Below, piece by piece: positions 54,448 through 64,000 of a DNA stretch of 64,000 bases (position 1 is its first letter; the number at the start of each line of letters is the position of its first letter). The notes under the pieces are model-generated. The model made no database searches and was not told the origin of the DNA. It was given only the letters and a program-made list of their open reading frames with translations. A program made the translations under genes and the position numbers. Origin of the DNA: Tragulus kanchil (lineage: Eukaryota; Chordata; Mammalia; Artiodactyla; Tragulidae); the NCBI GenBank assembly GCA_022376925.1, contig JAIOJX010000004.1, positions 180,573,501 to 180,637,500 of the forward strand, in the 5' to 3' direction.

Positions 54448-55197
54448 TAAGCCCCTGGCCACACCACCTGCTGCTCCTCCAGCGGGTCCCTGGGCTGACC
54501 CCGTGGGCCCAGTGTGGGCGCTCGCCAGGGGCCTCCTTGCTCGGCGCGGGCTGGCCGGCTGGCCGGCTGGTAGCCCTCGCAGAATGGCATCGCCAGCTGT
54601 GGGGTGGCCGGATGCCCCACCCCCGGCGCCTCTGGGCCCTGAGCCCAGGCCGCAGGCGGATCTGTGGCTGGCTCTGCTCCTTTGGTTTTGGGGTGGGAAC
54701 ACCGCAGGGATTTTAAAAATAAAGGGCCTTGAGACAGTGGCCTGGCCCAGCCGGCCGTGGGGCGCGGAGGGGGCCAGACAGGGACGAGGGGATGCCCATC
54801 CTTGGGGGCTGTCCACCCACGGGAGCAGCCCCTTTTCCCTGCCTCCCAGCCGTGCTGCCCTCCCGAGGACACTCCCTCCCCCTCTATCCTGAGCATGCGC
54901 TCAAGTGTTTAGGGAGCCCTACTGTGTGCCAGGCTTCGGTGACGGTGGGCTGGGACCCTCCGGCGTCTCTCTCCCCCGGCTGCTCTCCCCAGGGCCGCCC
55001 TCTCTGCCATACCCGCCCTCGCACCCGCCCGCAGGCTGGACGGCTTGCTGAGTGCCTACTATGCGCCGGCTTGTTCTGGCCTCCTTCCTTGCAGCCTCTC
55101 TGCCTTCCCTCCTCCACTCTCACGCTCCCCCAGGCCTCTCCCCCATTTCAGCGCATTTCTGTTTGCCTCTCTCTCCTCTGGCCAGGCGGACAGGAAG
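54448..55197. other. GC-rich intergenic stretch
   Basis: Short tandem GGCTGGCC units at 54549-54570. Chance frames; nothing recognised. Confidence 0.45.
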
Positions 55198-57358
55198 CAG
55201 CCGGAGAGGTCAAGGGCCGCTGGGCCTCCAGAGTCCAGCGTCTGCGTACACAGGGGCCTGTGGACAGGGAGGAGGGTGAACTTCCTGTTTATGAGACTCA
55301 GAAGGACCCCCAGGGTGGTGCCTCAGACAGGCCTCCTGGGCAGCGCCTCTGGTCTGGACCTCAGTCTCTCCCCCTGCAGGGCCCCCCAGGCAGCCGGCTC
55401 AGGCCCGGGCACTGCCCTACCCCCGTGCTAGGGAGGGCCCAAAGGGAGGAGGACTGAGTCTTCAGAATGGCCTGGCACGTGGGAGGTGAGTGTCCAGGGT
55501 CCACAGGAAGCACCCCTAGCTCCAGGCCGCAGCTGGCCCCCAACTCCTCTGAGTGCCCGGCCCTGCCCCATGCTCCCCCCCGCCTCCCCTGCTTTGACGG
55601 TGGAGGGCCTGAGAGACCGGAGCGGCGGAGGCCGGGTCTTCCCTGCCCCCGTGGGACCACAAGGCTTCAGCCCTGATTGGACCAGGCTCCGGCGACCACA
55701 GTCCCCCGCCTCTGGGTCGGGGTGGTGAGCCCGTAACTCCATCAGCCTCCTCTTGCCCGCAGGGAAGATGGGACACAGACCTGGAGAAAAATGGGACCAA
55801 GATGTCCCTTTACACCTTCAACAAGTCTCGCTCTCTGTTCAAAGCCTGAGGTCTGAGGGGCAGACAGAGGTGAGGCCGGCCAAAGCGCCCGTGAGGAGCA
55901 AACAGCCCTGCCCTCCTGCCGCCAGGCAGCCCCGCCTGCGGTTGCCCGATAGGAGATATGGACTGAAGGCCTGAGCGTCACCGGCAGTGAAGAAAGAGGC
56001 TGGGCGGAGGGAGACCTGGCCTGGCCTGCTTCCTCCGCCTAACCCAGGAGGAGGTCAGCGACTCCTGCCCTCTCTTTCTCCTGCCCCATACCCCACCCCC
56101 AGCACAGAGAACCTGGTGACAGACGTAGGGACAAAGTGAGGCAGCCGTCCCCCAGTGGGCAGTGGGGCTCCAGGAGACGGCTGACCCAGAGAAGGCAGTC
56201 AGGGAGGGCTTCCAGGAGGAAGCCAGCTTCTCAACATGGTAGCCTAAAATTAGGAAGGATGTGCCTGGCCTGGGAAACAGCCGGAGAGGTCAAGGGCCGC
56301 TGGGCCTCCAGAGTCCAGCGTCTGCGTACACAGGGGCCTGTGGACAGGGAGGAGGGTGAACTTCCTGTTTATGAGACTCAGAAGGACCCCCAGGGTGGTG
56401 CCTCAGACAGGCCTCCTGGGCAGCGCCTCTGGTCTGGACCTCAGTCTCTCCCCCTGCAGGGCCCCCCAGGCAGCCGGCTCAGGCCCGGGCACTGCCCTAC
56501 CCCCGTGCTAGGGAGGGCCCAAAGGGAGGAGGACTGAGTCTTCAGAATGGCCTGGCACGTGGGAGGTGAGTGTCCAGGGTCCACAGGAAGCACCCCTAGC
56601 TCCAGGCCGCAGCCGGCCCCCCAACTCCTCTGAGTGCCCGGCCCTGCCCCATGCTCCCCCCCGCCTCCCCTGCTTTGACGGTGGAGGGCCTGAGAGACCG
56701 GAGCGGCGGAGGCCGGGTCTTCCCTGCCCCCGTGGGACCACAAGGCTTCAGCCCTGATTGGACCAGGCTCCGGCGACCACAGTCCCCCGCCTCTGGGTCG
56801 GGGTGGTGAGCCCGTAACTCCATCAGCCTCCTCTTGCCCGCAGGGAAGATGGGACACAGACCTGGAGAAAAATGGGACCAAGATGTCCCTTTACACCTTC
56901 AACAAGTCTCGCTCTCTGTTCAAAGCCTGAGGTCTGAGGGGCAGACAGAGGTGAGGCCGGCCAAAGCGCCCGTGAGGAGCAAACAGCCCTGCCCTCCTGC
57001 CGCCAGGCAGCCCCGCCTGCGGTTGCCCGATAGGAGATATGGACTGAAGGCCTGAGCGTCACCGGCAGTGAAGAAAGAGGCTGGGCGGAGGGAGACCTGG
57101 CCTGGCCTGCTTCCTCCGCCTAACCCAGGAGGAGGTCAGCGACTCCTGCCCTCTCTTTCTCCTGCCCCATACCCCACCCCCAGCACAGAGAACCTGGTGA
57201 CAGACGTAGGGACAAAGTGAGGCAGCCGTCCCCCAGTGGGCAGTGGGGCTCCAGGAGACGGCTGACCCAGAGAAGGCAGTCAGGGAGGGCTTCCAGGAGG
57301 AAGCCAGCTTCTCAACATGGTAGCCTAAAATTAGGAAGGATGTGCCTGGCCTGGGAAA
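55198..57358. repeat. Near-identical duplicate pair D12
   Basis: Bases 55198-56276 recur at 56279-57358 (offset 1081). Few differences, for example GCAGCTGGCCCCCAAC against GCAGCCGGCCCCCCAAC. Copy 1 contains an open frame with plausible splice sites at 55467-55485 and 55763-55869 (see findings). Confidence 0.93.
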
Positions 57359-57779
57359 CAGCTTGATCAAGGACACGGCATTTCCAGAGAGATACTAGCC
57401 ACATGATGGACCTGGAAAAAGGTGTGGGCGAGGGAGCCAGGGGATGTTATGGGGGGGGGTGGGGGGTGAGCTCACTCCTCAGGGCCTCAAAACCTGGACT
57501 TTCCGTGGCTCTGGAGCGCCCTCTCTTGCCCCAGGCCAGGAGGTGGAAGGGAGTCAGGAAAAGGAGCCACTGAGATGGAGTCAGTGGTATTGCGTGGACC
57601 TAGGGAGGACAAGGGCCTGGGGCAGGGGCCCCGGCCTCTACTCTGCAAAGCTGCTCGAAAACGAGGGAAGACTTTCTAGTTCCTGAGAGACCTGCTCTGA
57701 GCTGGAGCCTCTAGGCAATTTCCCACAGCAGTGACCTTGGGCAAGTGACTAACTTCCCAGGCCTCAGTTTTGGGCTCTC
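57359..57779. other. Intergenic, no gene seen
   Basis: A short G run near 57451-57468. MIR-like end near 57700-57785. No exon recognised. Confidence 0.45.
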
Positions 57780-57792
57780 TAAAATGGGGCTG

Positions 57793-58111
57793 GACTTCCC
57801 TGGTGGTCCAGTGGGTAAGGACACTGCCTTGCAGTGCAAGGGGCGCCGGTTTGATCCCTGGCCTGGGAAGATCCCATGTGCCACGGAGTGGCTGGACCGA
57901 TGTGTCCAACGACCGAGCCGGAGCTCTGGAGCGCATGCGCCCAGAGCCGCTGCTCTGTGACAACAGAGGCCGCTGCGATGGGAGGCCCACACGGGCCAAA
58001 GAACAAAGATGGATGAAAACAGATGAATGAAAGACCAATAGAAGTGGCCCACCCGCCCCCCTCCCTCCTCAGCCTGCCCTCGCCATAAATAAATAAATAA
58101 ATAAATAAATA
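57793..58111 (+). mobile_element. tRNA-like SINE, GC-rich family (member 8), with target-site duplication
   Basis: Sense full-length: GACTTCCCTGGTGGTCCAGT head with A box TGGTCCAGTGG, B box GGTTTGATCCC, TGTGTCCAACGACCGAGCCG, AAAGAACAAAGATGGATG and an (AAAT)n tail. A perfect 13-bp duplication TAAAATGGGGCTG occurs at 57780-57792 and 58112-58124. Confidence 0.92.
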
Positions 58112-58159
58112 TAAAATGGGGCTGAAGAGAGGACTTTTATCAGAGGGCTGTTGGTGATT

Positions 58160-58345
58160 GGAATTAATTTAGCAAAGAACCCACTTGTCCATGCAGAAGA
58201 CTGGAATCCTGGGTCGGGAAGATCCCCTGGAGGAGAAAATAGCAACCCCCTCCGGTACTCTCACCTGGAGAATCCCATGGACAGAGGAGTCTCGTGGGCC
58301 ACGGGGTTGCAAAGAGTCGAATATGACTGATCACTGAGCACACAA
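58160..58345 (+). mobile_element. Bov-tA SINE, head missing
   Basis: Sense: AAGAACCCACTTGTCCATGC, 'gaagatcccctggaggaga', CTGGAGAATCCCATGGACAG and 'gagtcgaatatgactgatc'. Confidence 0.82.
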
Positions 58346-58369
58346 GCACAGGAGAGTGCCTGCTACTAG

Positions 58370-58563
58370 AGAATCTTTTTTGTCTTACTATTTATGTATT
58401 TGGCTGCGTTGGGCCTTAGCTGCTGCATGCGGCCTCAGGAGTTGTGGACTATGGGCTTAGTTGCCCTGCAGCCTATGGGAGTTTAGTTTCTCAGCCCCGG
58501 ATTGAACCTGAGTCCTCTGCTTTGGAAGGTGGATTCTTTACCACTGAGCCACCTGGGAAGTCC
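58370..58563 (-). mobile_element. CHR/ART2-type tRNA SINE
   Basis: Antisense: 'tttggctgcgttgggcctt', AGCTGCTGCATGCGG, CCCCGGATTGAACCTGAG and CTGAGCCACCTGGGAAGTCC. Confidence 0.78.
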
Positions 58564-58929
58564 CTAGTGACTAGTTACTACCAGCTAAATATTAGTATTA
58601 ACTGGGAAAAAGAGAAATTGGGTTTTCCCCCAAGGACATGTCGACAGGTGGGTGAAAGGTATCTTTCCAGAAGAGTCTACAAAAAAGACATGACACTCAG
58701 CCCCTGGGATTCCCAGGCCTGTGTGATCCAAGCAGCCCCCTGGGGCTCTTATTAAAAACCCCAGCTTCCCAGAGTTAGTCTCAGACCTGCCAGGTCTGGG
58801 GAGAGACAGGCCTTGGGATTTGTAAGGAGGCCCCAGGTCTGAGCGTCCCATCAGACAGGTGTGGTGAACACTCAGTCCAAATGCTTCCTCCTCGGGGAAA
58901 CAATTCCTTCAAAACACCCTTTGAAACAC

Positions 58930-59130
58930 CTGTGCTGTTTCTTGAGCATGCCTCACCTGTTCTAAGCCCTTTCTGTGTTAACTCAGACAATCCTCACAAC
59001 AATCCTGTGATGTGTAGGTAGTCAGAGTTCCTCCCATCTTTCTGATGGGAAAACTGAGGACTACAGAAGCTAAGAGACTTGTCCAAGGTCACAGGAGCTC
59101 TGTGACTTGTTAGGAGCCAAGCTGCGGCTG
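58930..59130 (-). repeat. MIR element
   Basis: Antisense, long: TTGAGCATGCCTCACCTG, TCACAACAATCCTGTGATG, ATGGGAAAACTGAGGAC and TGTCCAAGGTCACAGGAGC. Confidence 0.75.
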
Positions 59131-59279
59131 GTACCTGGACATGAGCCCTTAACCGTTGGCTTGTAGGTTCCTCACTTGCCTCAAGTCCCTGTGATGTCTG
59201 ATAAGATTCCTCCAGGTGTGTCAGGGTCAGAGGTGGAGGTTCATACTTTTTGCTCCTTTGTCCTCAAAGACAACAGTCC

Positions 59280-59460
59280 CTGACCTTTTTGGCGCCAGGG
59301 ACTGGTTTTGTGAAAGACCGTCTTTCCAGACAGGGGAGGGATAGGGATGGTTTGGGGTGATTCAGGCGCATTGCACTGATTGTGTCCTTTATTCTTATTA
59401 CTATGACATCAGCTCCACCTCAGGTCATCAGGTATTAGATCCCTGAAGTTGGAAACCCCT
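59280..59460 (+). repeat. Interspersed mammalian repeat, family not named
   Basis: TTTTTGGCGCCAGGGACTGG, GTGAAAGACCGTCTTTCC, ATGACATCAGCTCCACCTC and TCATCAGGTATTAGATCCC are motifs of a dispersed repeat common in mammals, probably a nonautonomous DNA element. Bases 47050-47125 carry the complementary start (GGAAAAATTGTCTTCC, GGTTCCTGATGCC). Confidence 0.55.
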
Positions 59461-59784
59461 GTTCTCAGGGTGTGACCTATGAATCAAGAAATGGCTAGTC
59501 TTGCTTTGAATCGCCTTGGGAGGCAGAAAACGGATTCAATTTCCTGTGCCCTGTTTACTTCCTGCAGGGAATCTCTGGTAGTTCTCTCTCCCTGAGTTGG
59601 TTTCCCTACCTCTAAATGGGGCTTTAGCACCTCCCTAGGAATAATCAACGAGTCACAAGATCATGAGGGAAGGGGGCTTGTGAACTGCTGGGCTGTGTAA
59701 CAGGAGTGGGGGCAGTCTAGGAGTTGCTCAAGTCCCTGTGTCCAGGGCTAGTTCTTTTCTCTCTTCTTTTTTTATCTTTCAGCA

Positions 59785-59888
59785 GCATCACTGGTAGGTG
59801 GGATCTTAGTTCCCTGGCCAGGGATCAAACCCACGCCCCTTTGCATTGGCAGTGAGGAGTCTTAACCCCTGGACCAGGAGGGAAGTCC
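59785..59888 (-). mobile_element. CHR-type tRNA SINE fragment
   Basis: Antisense: GTGGGATCTTAGTTCCCTGG, CCAGGGATCAAACCCACG, TTGCATTGGCAGTGAGGAG and ACCAGGAGGGAAGTCCC. Confidence 0.8.
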
Positions 59889-60070
59889 CCCGGGGTAGTC
59901 CTTTTCCAGCCGTGTCACCAGGACCCCCGAGGCTGGGGAGGCCACACAGTGATGGCAAGAGGGGTTGGTGGGGAGCCCGACTTCTCGCTTCCCGCTCTGC
60001 ACTCCAACATGCCCTGGCTGGCGGCGGCTCATGATTCACCAGCTTAAGCCCTGGTTTCATCAGTAATCAG

Positions 60071-62161
60071 GAAACACACCACTAGACAGCCTGGGGCGTT
60101 TTCTGGAGAGCCCAGTGCCCTCCCAGAAACTGGGGTGGGGGGCAGGAGGAGGGAGAAGGAAGAGGTCTGGCCCCAGAGAATTTGCATAATGTATTCTTTT
60201 CTTTGAGGAGGGTGAGAGCCTCCGGACCCGACGTCCCTGGGAACCATTTACTCATTCATTCTAGTTTACTGAACCCCTTACCCTGTGCCAGTTACCATGG
60301 ACCTGAAGAAATCAAGGGAAGTTATCCAGAAACTTCCTGGTAGGGAGTCTGCTGAGTGACGGACTCATTCCTGCACAGTGCAGTGAGGAGCGGTTTACAG
60401 AATTCAGAACCCACAGAGGAGAGAGCCGCTAACCTCGGGCTCTGGGGTTCGGTGGTGGTGGCATGGATCGGGGAGGTATCGGCACTTCTGAGGACCCCGC
60501 TGGGGGAATGACAGTGTGGCCTGCAATCAGATTCTTCTGCCACTTCTGAATCGTTCCTCTCCCACCTGGGCCCCAGTTTTCCCAGCTGTGAACTGGACAC
60601 AGGGAGGGAGCCTTTCTCCTGGGCCTGTTGGGAAAGTTAAAAGGTTTCACTCCTGTAAAGCGCTTAAAGCAGTCCCTGGTGTGTGGTCAGCCTGCGGGAG
60701 AGGGCTTTGTGGGGAAGGACCCTGTCTATGCTGAGGCCCAGGGGTGCGCAGCACACGGGTGTGATGGACATCGACAGGGCGTGGTCAGAGGTGGGAGGAG
60801 GCGTGTAAAGAATGGTCATTCCCTGTGGACACTCGCCTTAAGGCAGCGGGGAGCTGCGGACAAGGCTTTGGAGCAGAGGAGTGACGTGGCAGATCTGAGC
60901 ACCAAGGCTGCAGACCAAGGCTATGACGGGCCGGAGGGCCAGACCGGGGCGCGGAGACCGGCGAGGCCGTGGCACCGGGTCTTGGTGAGACCTGGGCAGC
61001 CTGAGCCAGCACAGCAGCTGTGTGGGTGGAGAGACCGGAGGGCCAGTGGGGGGACGCACAGCTGAGCTGACAGCGGTGATACCGAGGTGCCCCCAGAGGT
61101 CATCATTCACCAGTGCCTTTTCCCAGAAACACACCACTAGACAGCCTGGGGCGTTTTCTGAGAGCCCAGTGCCCTCCCAGAAACTGGGGTGGGGGCAGGA
61201 GGAGGGAGAAGGAAGAGGTCTGGCCCCAGAGAATTTGCATAATGTATTCTTTTCTTTGAGGAGGGTGAGAGCCTCCGGACCCGACGTCCCTGGGAACCAT
61301 TTACTCATTCATTCTAGTTTACTGAACCCCTTACCCTGTGCCAGTTACCATGGACCTGAAGAAATCAAGGGAAGTTATCCAGAAACTTCCTGGTAGGGAG
61401 TCTGCTGAGTGACGGACTCATTCCTGCACAGTGCAGTGAGGAGCGGTTTACAGAATTCAGAACCCACAGAGGAGAGAGCCGCTAACCTCGGGCTCTGGGG
61501 TTCGGTGGTGGTGGCATGGATCGGGGAGGTATCGGCACTTCTGAGGACCCCGCTGGGGGAATGACAGTGTGGCCTGCAATCAGATTCTTCTGCCACTTCT
61601 GAATCGTTCCTCTCCCACCTGGGCCCCAGTTTTCCCAGCTGTGAACTGGACACAGGGAGGGAGCCTTTCTCCTGGGCCTGTTGGGAAAGTTAAAAGGTTT
61701 CACTCCTGTAAAGCGCTTAAAGCAGTCCCTGGTGTGTGGTCAGCCTGCGGGAGAGGGCTTTGTGGGGAAGGACCCTGTCTATGCTGAGGCCCAGGGGTGC
61801 GCAGCACACGGGTGTGATGGACATCGACAGGGCGTGGTCAGAGGTGGGAGGAGGCGTGTAAAGAATGGTCATTCCCTGTGGACACTCGCCTTAAGGCAGC
61901 GGGGAGCTGCGGACAAGGCTTTGGAGCAGAGGAGTGACGTGGCAGATCTGAGCACCAAGGCTGCAGACCAAGGCTATGACGGGCCGGAGGGCCAGACCGG
62001 GGCGCGGAGACCGGCGAGGCCGTGGCACCGGGTCTTGGTGAGACCTGGGCAGCCTGAGCCAGCACAGCAGCTGTGTGGGTGGAGAGACCGGAGGGCCAGT
62101 GGGGGGACGCACAGCTGAGCTGACAGCGGTGATACCGAGGTGCCCCCAGAGGTCATCATTC
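60071..62161. repeat. Near-identical duplicate pair D13
   Basis: Bases 60071-61108 recur at 61126-62161 (offset 1055, then 1053). The single-G losses (TCTGGAGAGCC to TCTGAGAGCC; GGTGGGGGGCAGG to GGTGGGGGCAGG) both fall within about 70 bases of the start of copy 2. Confidence 0.93.
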
Positions 62162-63239
62162 CATGCCATTTGCCATGGTCAGTACAACGAATGAGTGGAC
62201 ACAGTGTGCCGGGGAAACGGAGGAGCCCAGGTGTGCTGGGAGCCCCTGAGTCAGAACATCCTGAGACACTTAGAGACGGTCCTTACGGAGGGCCTTGAGG
62301 GGCATTCAGGAGCGGCCCCGGGGGCCCGTGAGGGAAGGGCTGCCCAGACAGGGGGCACCCAAAGCAGAAGGTGTGAAAGCAGTGGGTTTGGGGAGAAAAG
62401 AGGGGGGTCAGGAGTTGGGGGCTTGGGTGCCATCGCAGGCCATTGGGGTTGGGGGAAGGTCAGCAGGCAGAGCAGCAGGAAGAGGATTTAAACATCTCAG
62501 TCAGCTTCTCGTGGGTGCTCCAGCCAATGGCCACACTCTGGGGGCCTCCCGGCACTCTGCTTTAAGCCAGTAGTGATGTATTCGCCCAGCGCCCTGCCGG
62601 CTAGCCTGGCTCCCTCGCAAGGCTTCCAGTCGCCGGTGGCTCCGGGTGTTCCTTGCTTGTGGCCGCACGCCCCGAGTCTCTGCCTGTTTTTTCCTGGCCT
62701 TGTCTGTGTCAGCCTTTTTTTAGGAGGATGTTTTGTCATCGGGTTCAGGGCCCACCCGGATAACCCATGATAATCTCATTTCTCAAGACCCTTTTCTTAT
62801 TTACACCTGCCGCCGGGGCTCTTTTCCCAGGTAAAGTCACATCCTCGGTTCCAGGTGGATCTGTCTTTGGGGTGTAAGGGTTACCATTCAGGACACCACA
62901 GATCCTAAATTCGAGTCCCACCGCTTCGTCCCAGGTGGAGAGACTTAGCTCTTTTCCCTCCTTTGGGGCTCCCAGTCCTTCCAGCCCCGCCTCCTGGAGC
63001 AGGGAGGGCGCCCCCGCTGTTCGCCCTTCCAGCCCCAGGGCCCAGATGTGTGTGACGCGCGTGCAGAAGCAGCAGCCTGCCCGCCTCCCTCCCTCCTTCC
63101 CGCGGCCACCGCCCTCAGAGGCGGGGACCTGGTGGCACCTGTGGGGGGCGAGCGCCACCTTGTGCCCATTTTGAAGCACTGCGGTCCGAGGCTCCAGCCC
63201 GGTCCTTGCCCTGCAGACAAGCCCTTTAGAAGAGACCTC
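62162..63239. other. Intergenic, no gene seen
   Basis: GC-rich sequence, no repeat or exon recognised. A 213-codon minus frame (62745-63386) partly overlaps the next SINE and is chance. Confidence 0.45.
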
Positions 63240-63242
63240 CGG

Positions 63243-63518
63243 GGCTTCTCCGGTGGTCCAGTGGGCGAGGACACCGCCTTGCAGTGCAACGGGCGCCGGT
63301 TTGATCCCTGGCCTGGGAAGATCCCGCGTGCCGCGAAGCGGCTGGACCAATGTGTCCAACGACCGAGCCGGAGCTCTGGAGCGCATGCGCCCAGAGCCGG
63401 AGCTCTGCAGCTACAGACGCCACAGCTAGAGAGGCCATTGCGACGGAAGGCCCACTCAGGCCAAAGAACAAAGATAAATAAATGAAAGACCAATAGAAGT
63501 GGCCAAAAAAAAAATCAG
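63243..63518 (+). mobile_element. tRNA-like SINE, GC-rich family (member 9), with target-site duplication
   Basis: Sense full-length: GGCTTCTCCGGTGGTCCAGT head, A box TGGTCCAGTGG, B box GGTTTGATCCC, AAAGAACAAAGATAAATAAA and an A9 run. Duplication TAGAAGAGACCTCCGG (63227-63242) and TAGAAGAGACCTCTGG (63519-63534), one mismatch in 16. Confidence 0.92.
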
Positions 63519-63637
63519 TAGAAGAGACCTCTGGCCAACTGCTCGGCACACATGGGTTCTGTTGGCCTCAGCGTAAAGTGGGAGAGATAACCCCCATTCT
63601 CCGGACCAGGAATACCTGATTAAAAACCTTATGGAGG

Positions 63638-63983
63638 GGGCTTCCCCTGGTGGTCCAGTGGGTAGGGACACCGCCTTGCAGTGCAAGGGGCGCCGGTTCG
63701 TGCCCTGGCCTGGGAAGATCCCACGTGCCGCGGAGCGGCTGGACTGATGTGTCCAATCACCGAGCCCGAGCTCTGGAGCGCAGGTGCCCAGAGCCGGTGC
63801 TGTGCGACAACAGACGCCACCGCGATGAGAGACCGATGAGAGACCCACGGGAGCCAAAGAACAAAGACGGATGAACATAGAGAAACAAAAGACCAATAGA
63901 AGTGGCCCGCCCGCTCCCCTCCCTCCCCAACCCCACCCCAAAAAAAAAAAATAAATAAATCTTTACAAAAAAAAAAAAAAAAA
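63638..63983 (+). mobile_element. tRNA-like SINE, GC-rich family (member 10), with target-site duplication
   Basis: Sense full-length: CTTCCCCTGGTGGTCCAGTG, TTGCAGTGCAAGGGGCGCC, GAGCGGCTGGACTGATGTG and two long A runs. Flanked by AAAAACCTTATGGAGG at 63622-63637 and 63984-63999. The B box carries one change (GGTTCGTGCCC). The insertion site TT|AAAA fits L1 endonuclease preference. Confidence 0.9.
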
Positions 63984-64000
63984 AAAAACCTTATGGAGGC

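Noticed and set aside
54729..55457. 242-codon plus-strand open frame
   Set aside because: Composition-driven; runs across the D12 boundary and is replaced by a different upstream sequence in the second copy.
1126..62161. Reading the thirteen duplicates as a regular biological array, CRISPR-like or satellite system
   Set aside because: Units share no sequence with each other, each occurs twice only, and junction errors point to contig overlaps; the DNA is vertebrate.
6531..63983. Genuine tRNA genes at the many A/B-box matches
   Set aside because: Each match lies in the head of a SINE with body, A-rich tail and often a target-site duplication; no cloverleaf with paired acceptor stem was evident.
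38346..64000. Search for CARD10 exons, the next gene expected on the right
   Set aside because: No segment resembles the CARD domain, the coiled coil or the C-terminal parts of CARD10; the gene most likely begins beyond the window.

Overview
The window is nuclear DNA from a ruminant artiodactyl. The evidence is many Bov-tA SINEs, BovB (RTE) LINE 3' ends, ART2/CHR-type tRNA SINEs, MIRs, CpG-island promoters and intron-containing vertebrate genes. Gene content and order match human 22q13.1 in reverse orientation (cattle chromosome 5 by known synteny): GGA1 (minus strand, first coding exon only, at the left edge), LGALS2 (plus strand, complete, four coding exons) and CDC42EP1 (minus strand, complete, two coding exons). 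LGALS2 and CDC42EP1 converge. The next gene expected on the right is CARD10; I see no exon of it here.

Layout: 1-620 is a CpG island with GGA1 exon 1 and ETS-type motifs, and possibly a divergent plus-strand transcript. 0.6-21.2 kb is intergenic DNA rich in SINEs, BovB fragments and one solo-LTR-like element. 21.2-28.7 kb is LGALS2; its 5.8 kb first intron holds SINEs. Exons 3 and 4 appear a second time at 29.3-29.8 kb. 30.4-38.3 kb is CDC42EP1, with its presumed untranslated first exon in a CpG island at 37.5-38.3 kb. 38.3-64 kb is gene-poor, GC-rich intergenic sequence with SINEs, MIRs and a small minisatellite.

The most striking structure is not a gene. Thirteen direct, nearly identical duplications of about 1.05-1.15 kb recur roughly every 5 kb (junctions near 2.2, 10.1, 15.1, 18.0, 23.3, 25.3, 28.9, 39.3, 43.2, 45.0, 50.3, 56.3 and 61.1 kb). 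In many pairs the differences cluster at the end of the first copy and the start of the second, as single-base losses in homopolymers. This is what unmerged overlaps between contigs with poor-quality ends would look like. I read them as assembly artefacts, so the true locus is probably about 50 kb and LGALS2 probably has single exons 3 and 4.

The most interesting biological signal is a GC-rich tRNA-like SINE family, distinct from Bov-tA and ART2/CHR. It has intact A and B boxes, A-rich tails and, at several insertions, near-perfect 11-16 bp target-site duplications, which imply recent activity. I could not match it to a named family from memory. No CRISPR array, operon or new defence system is present.
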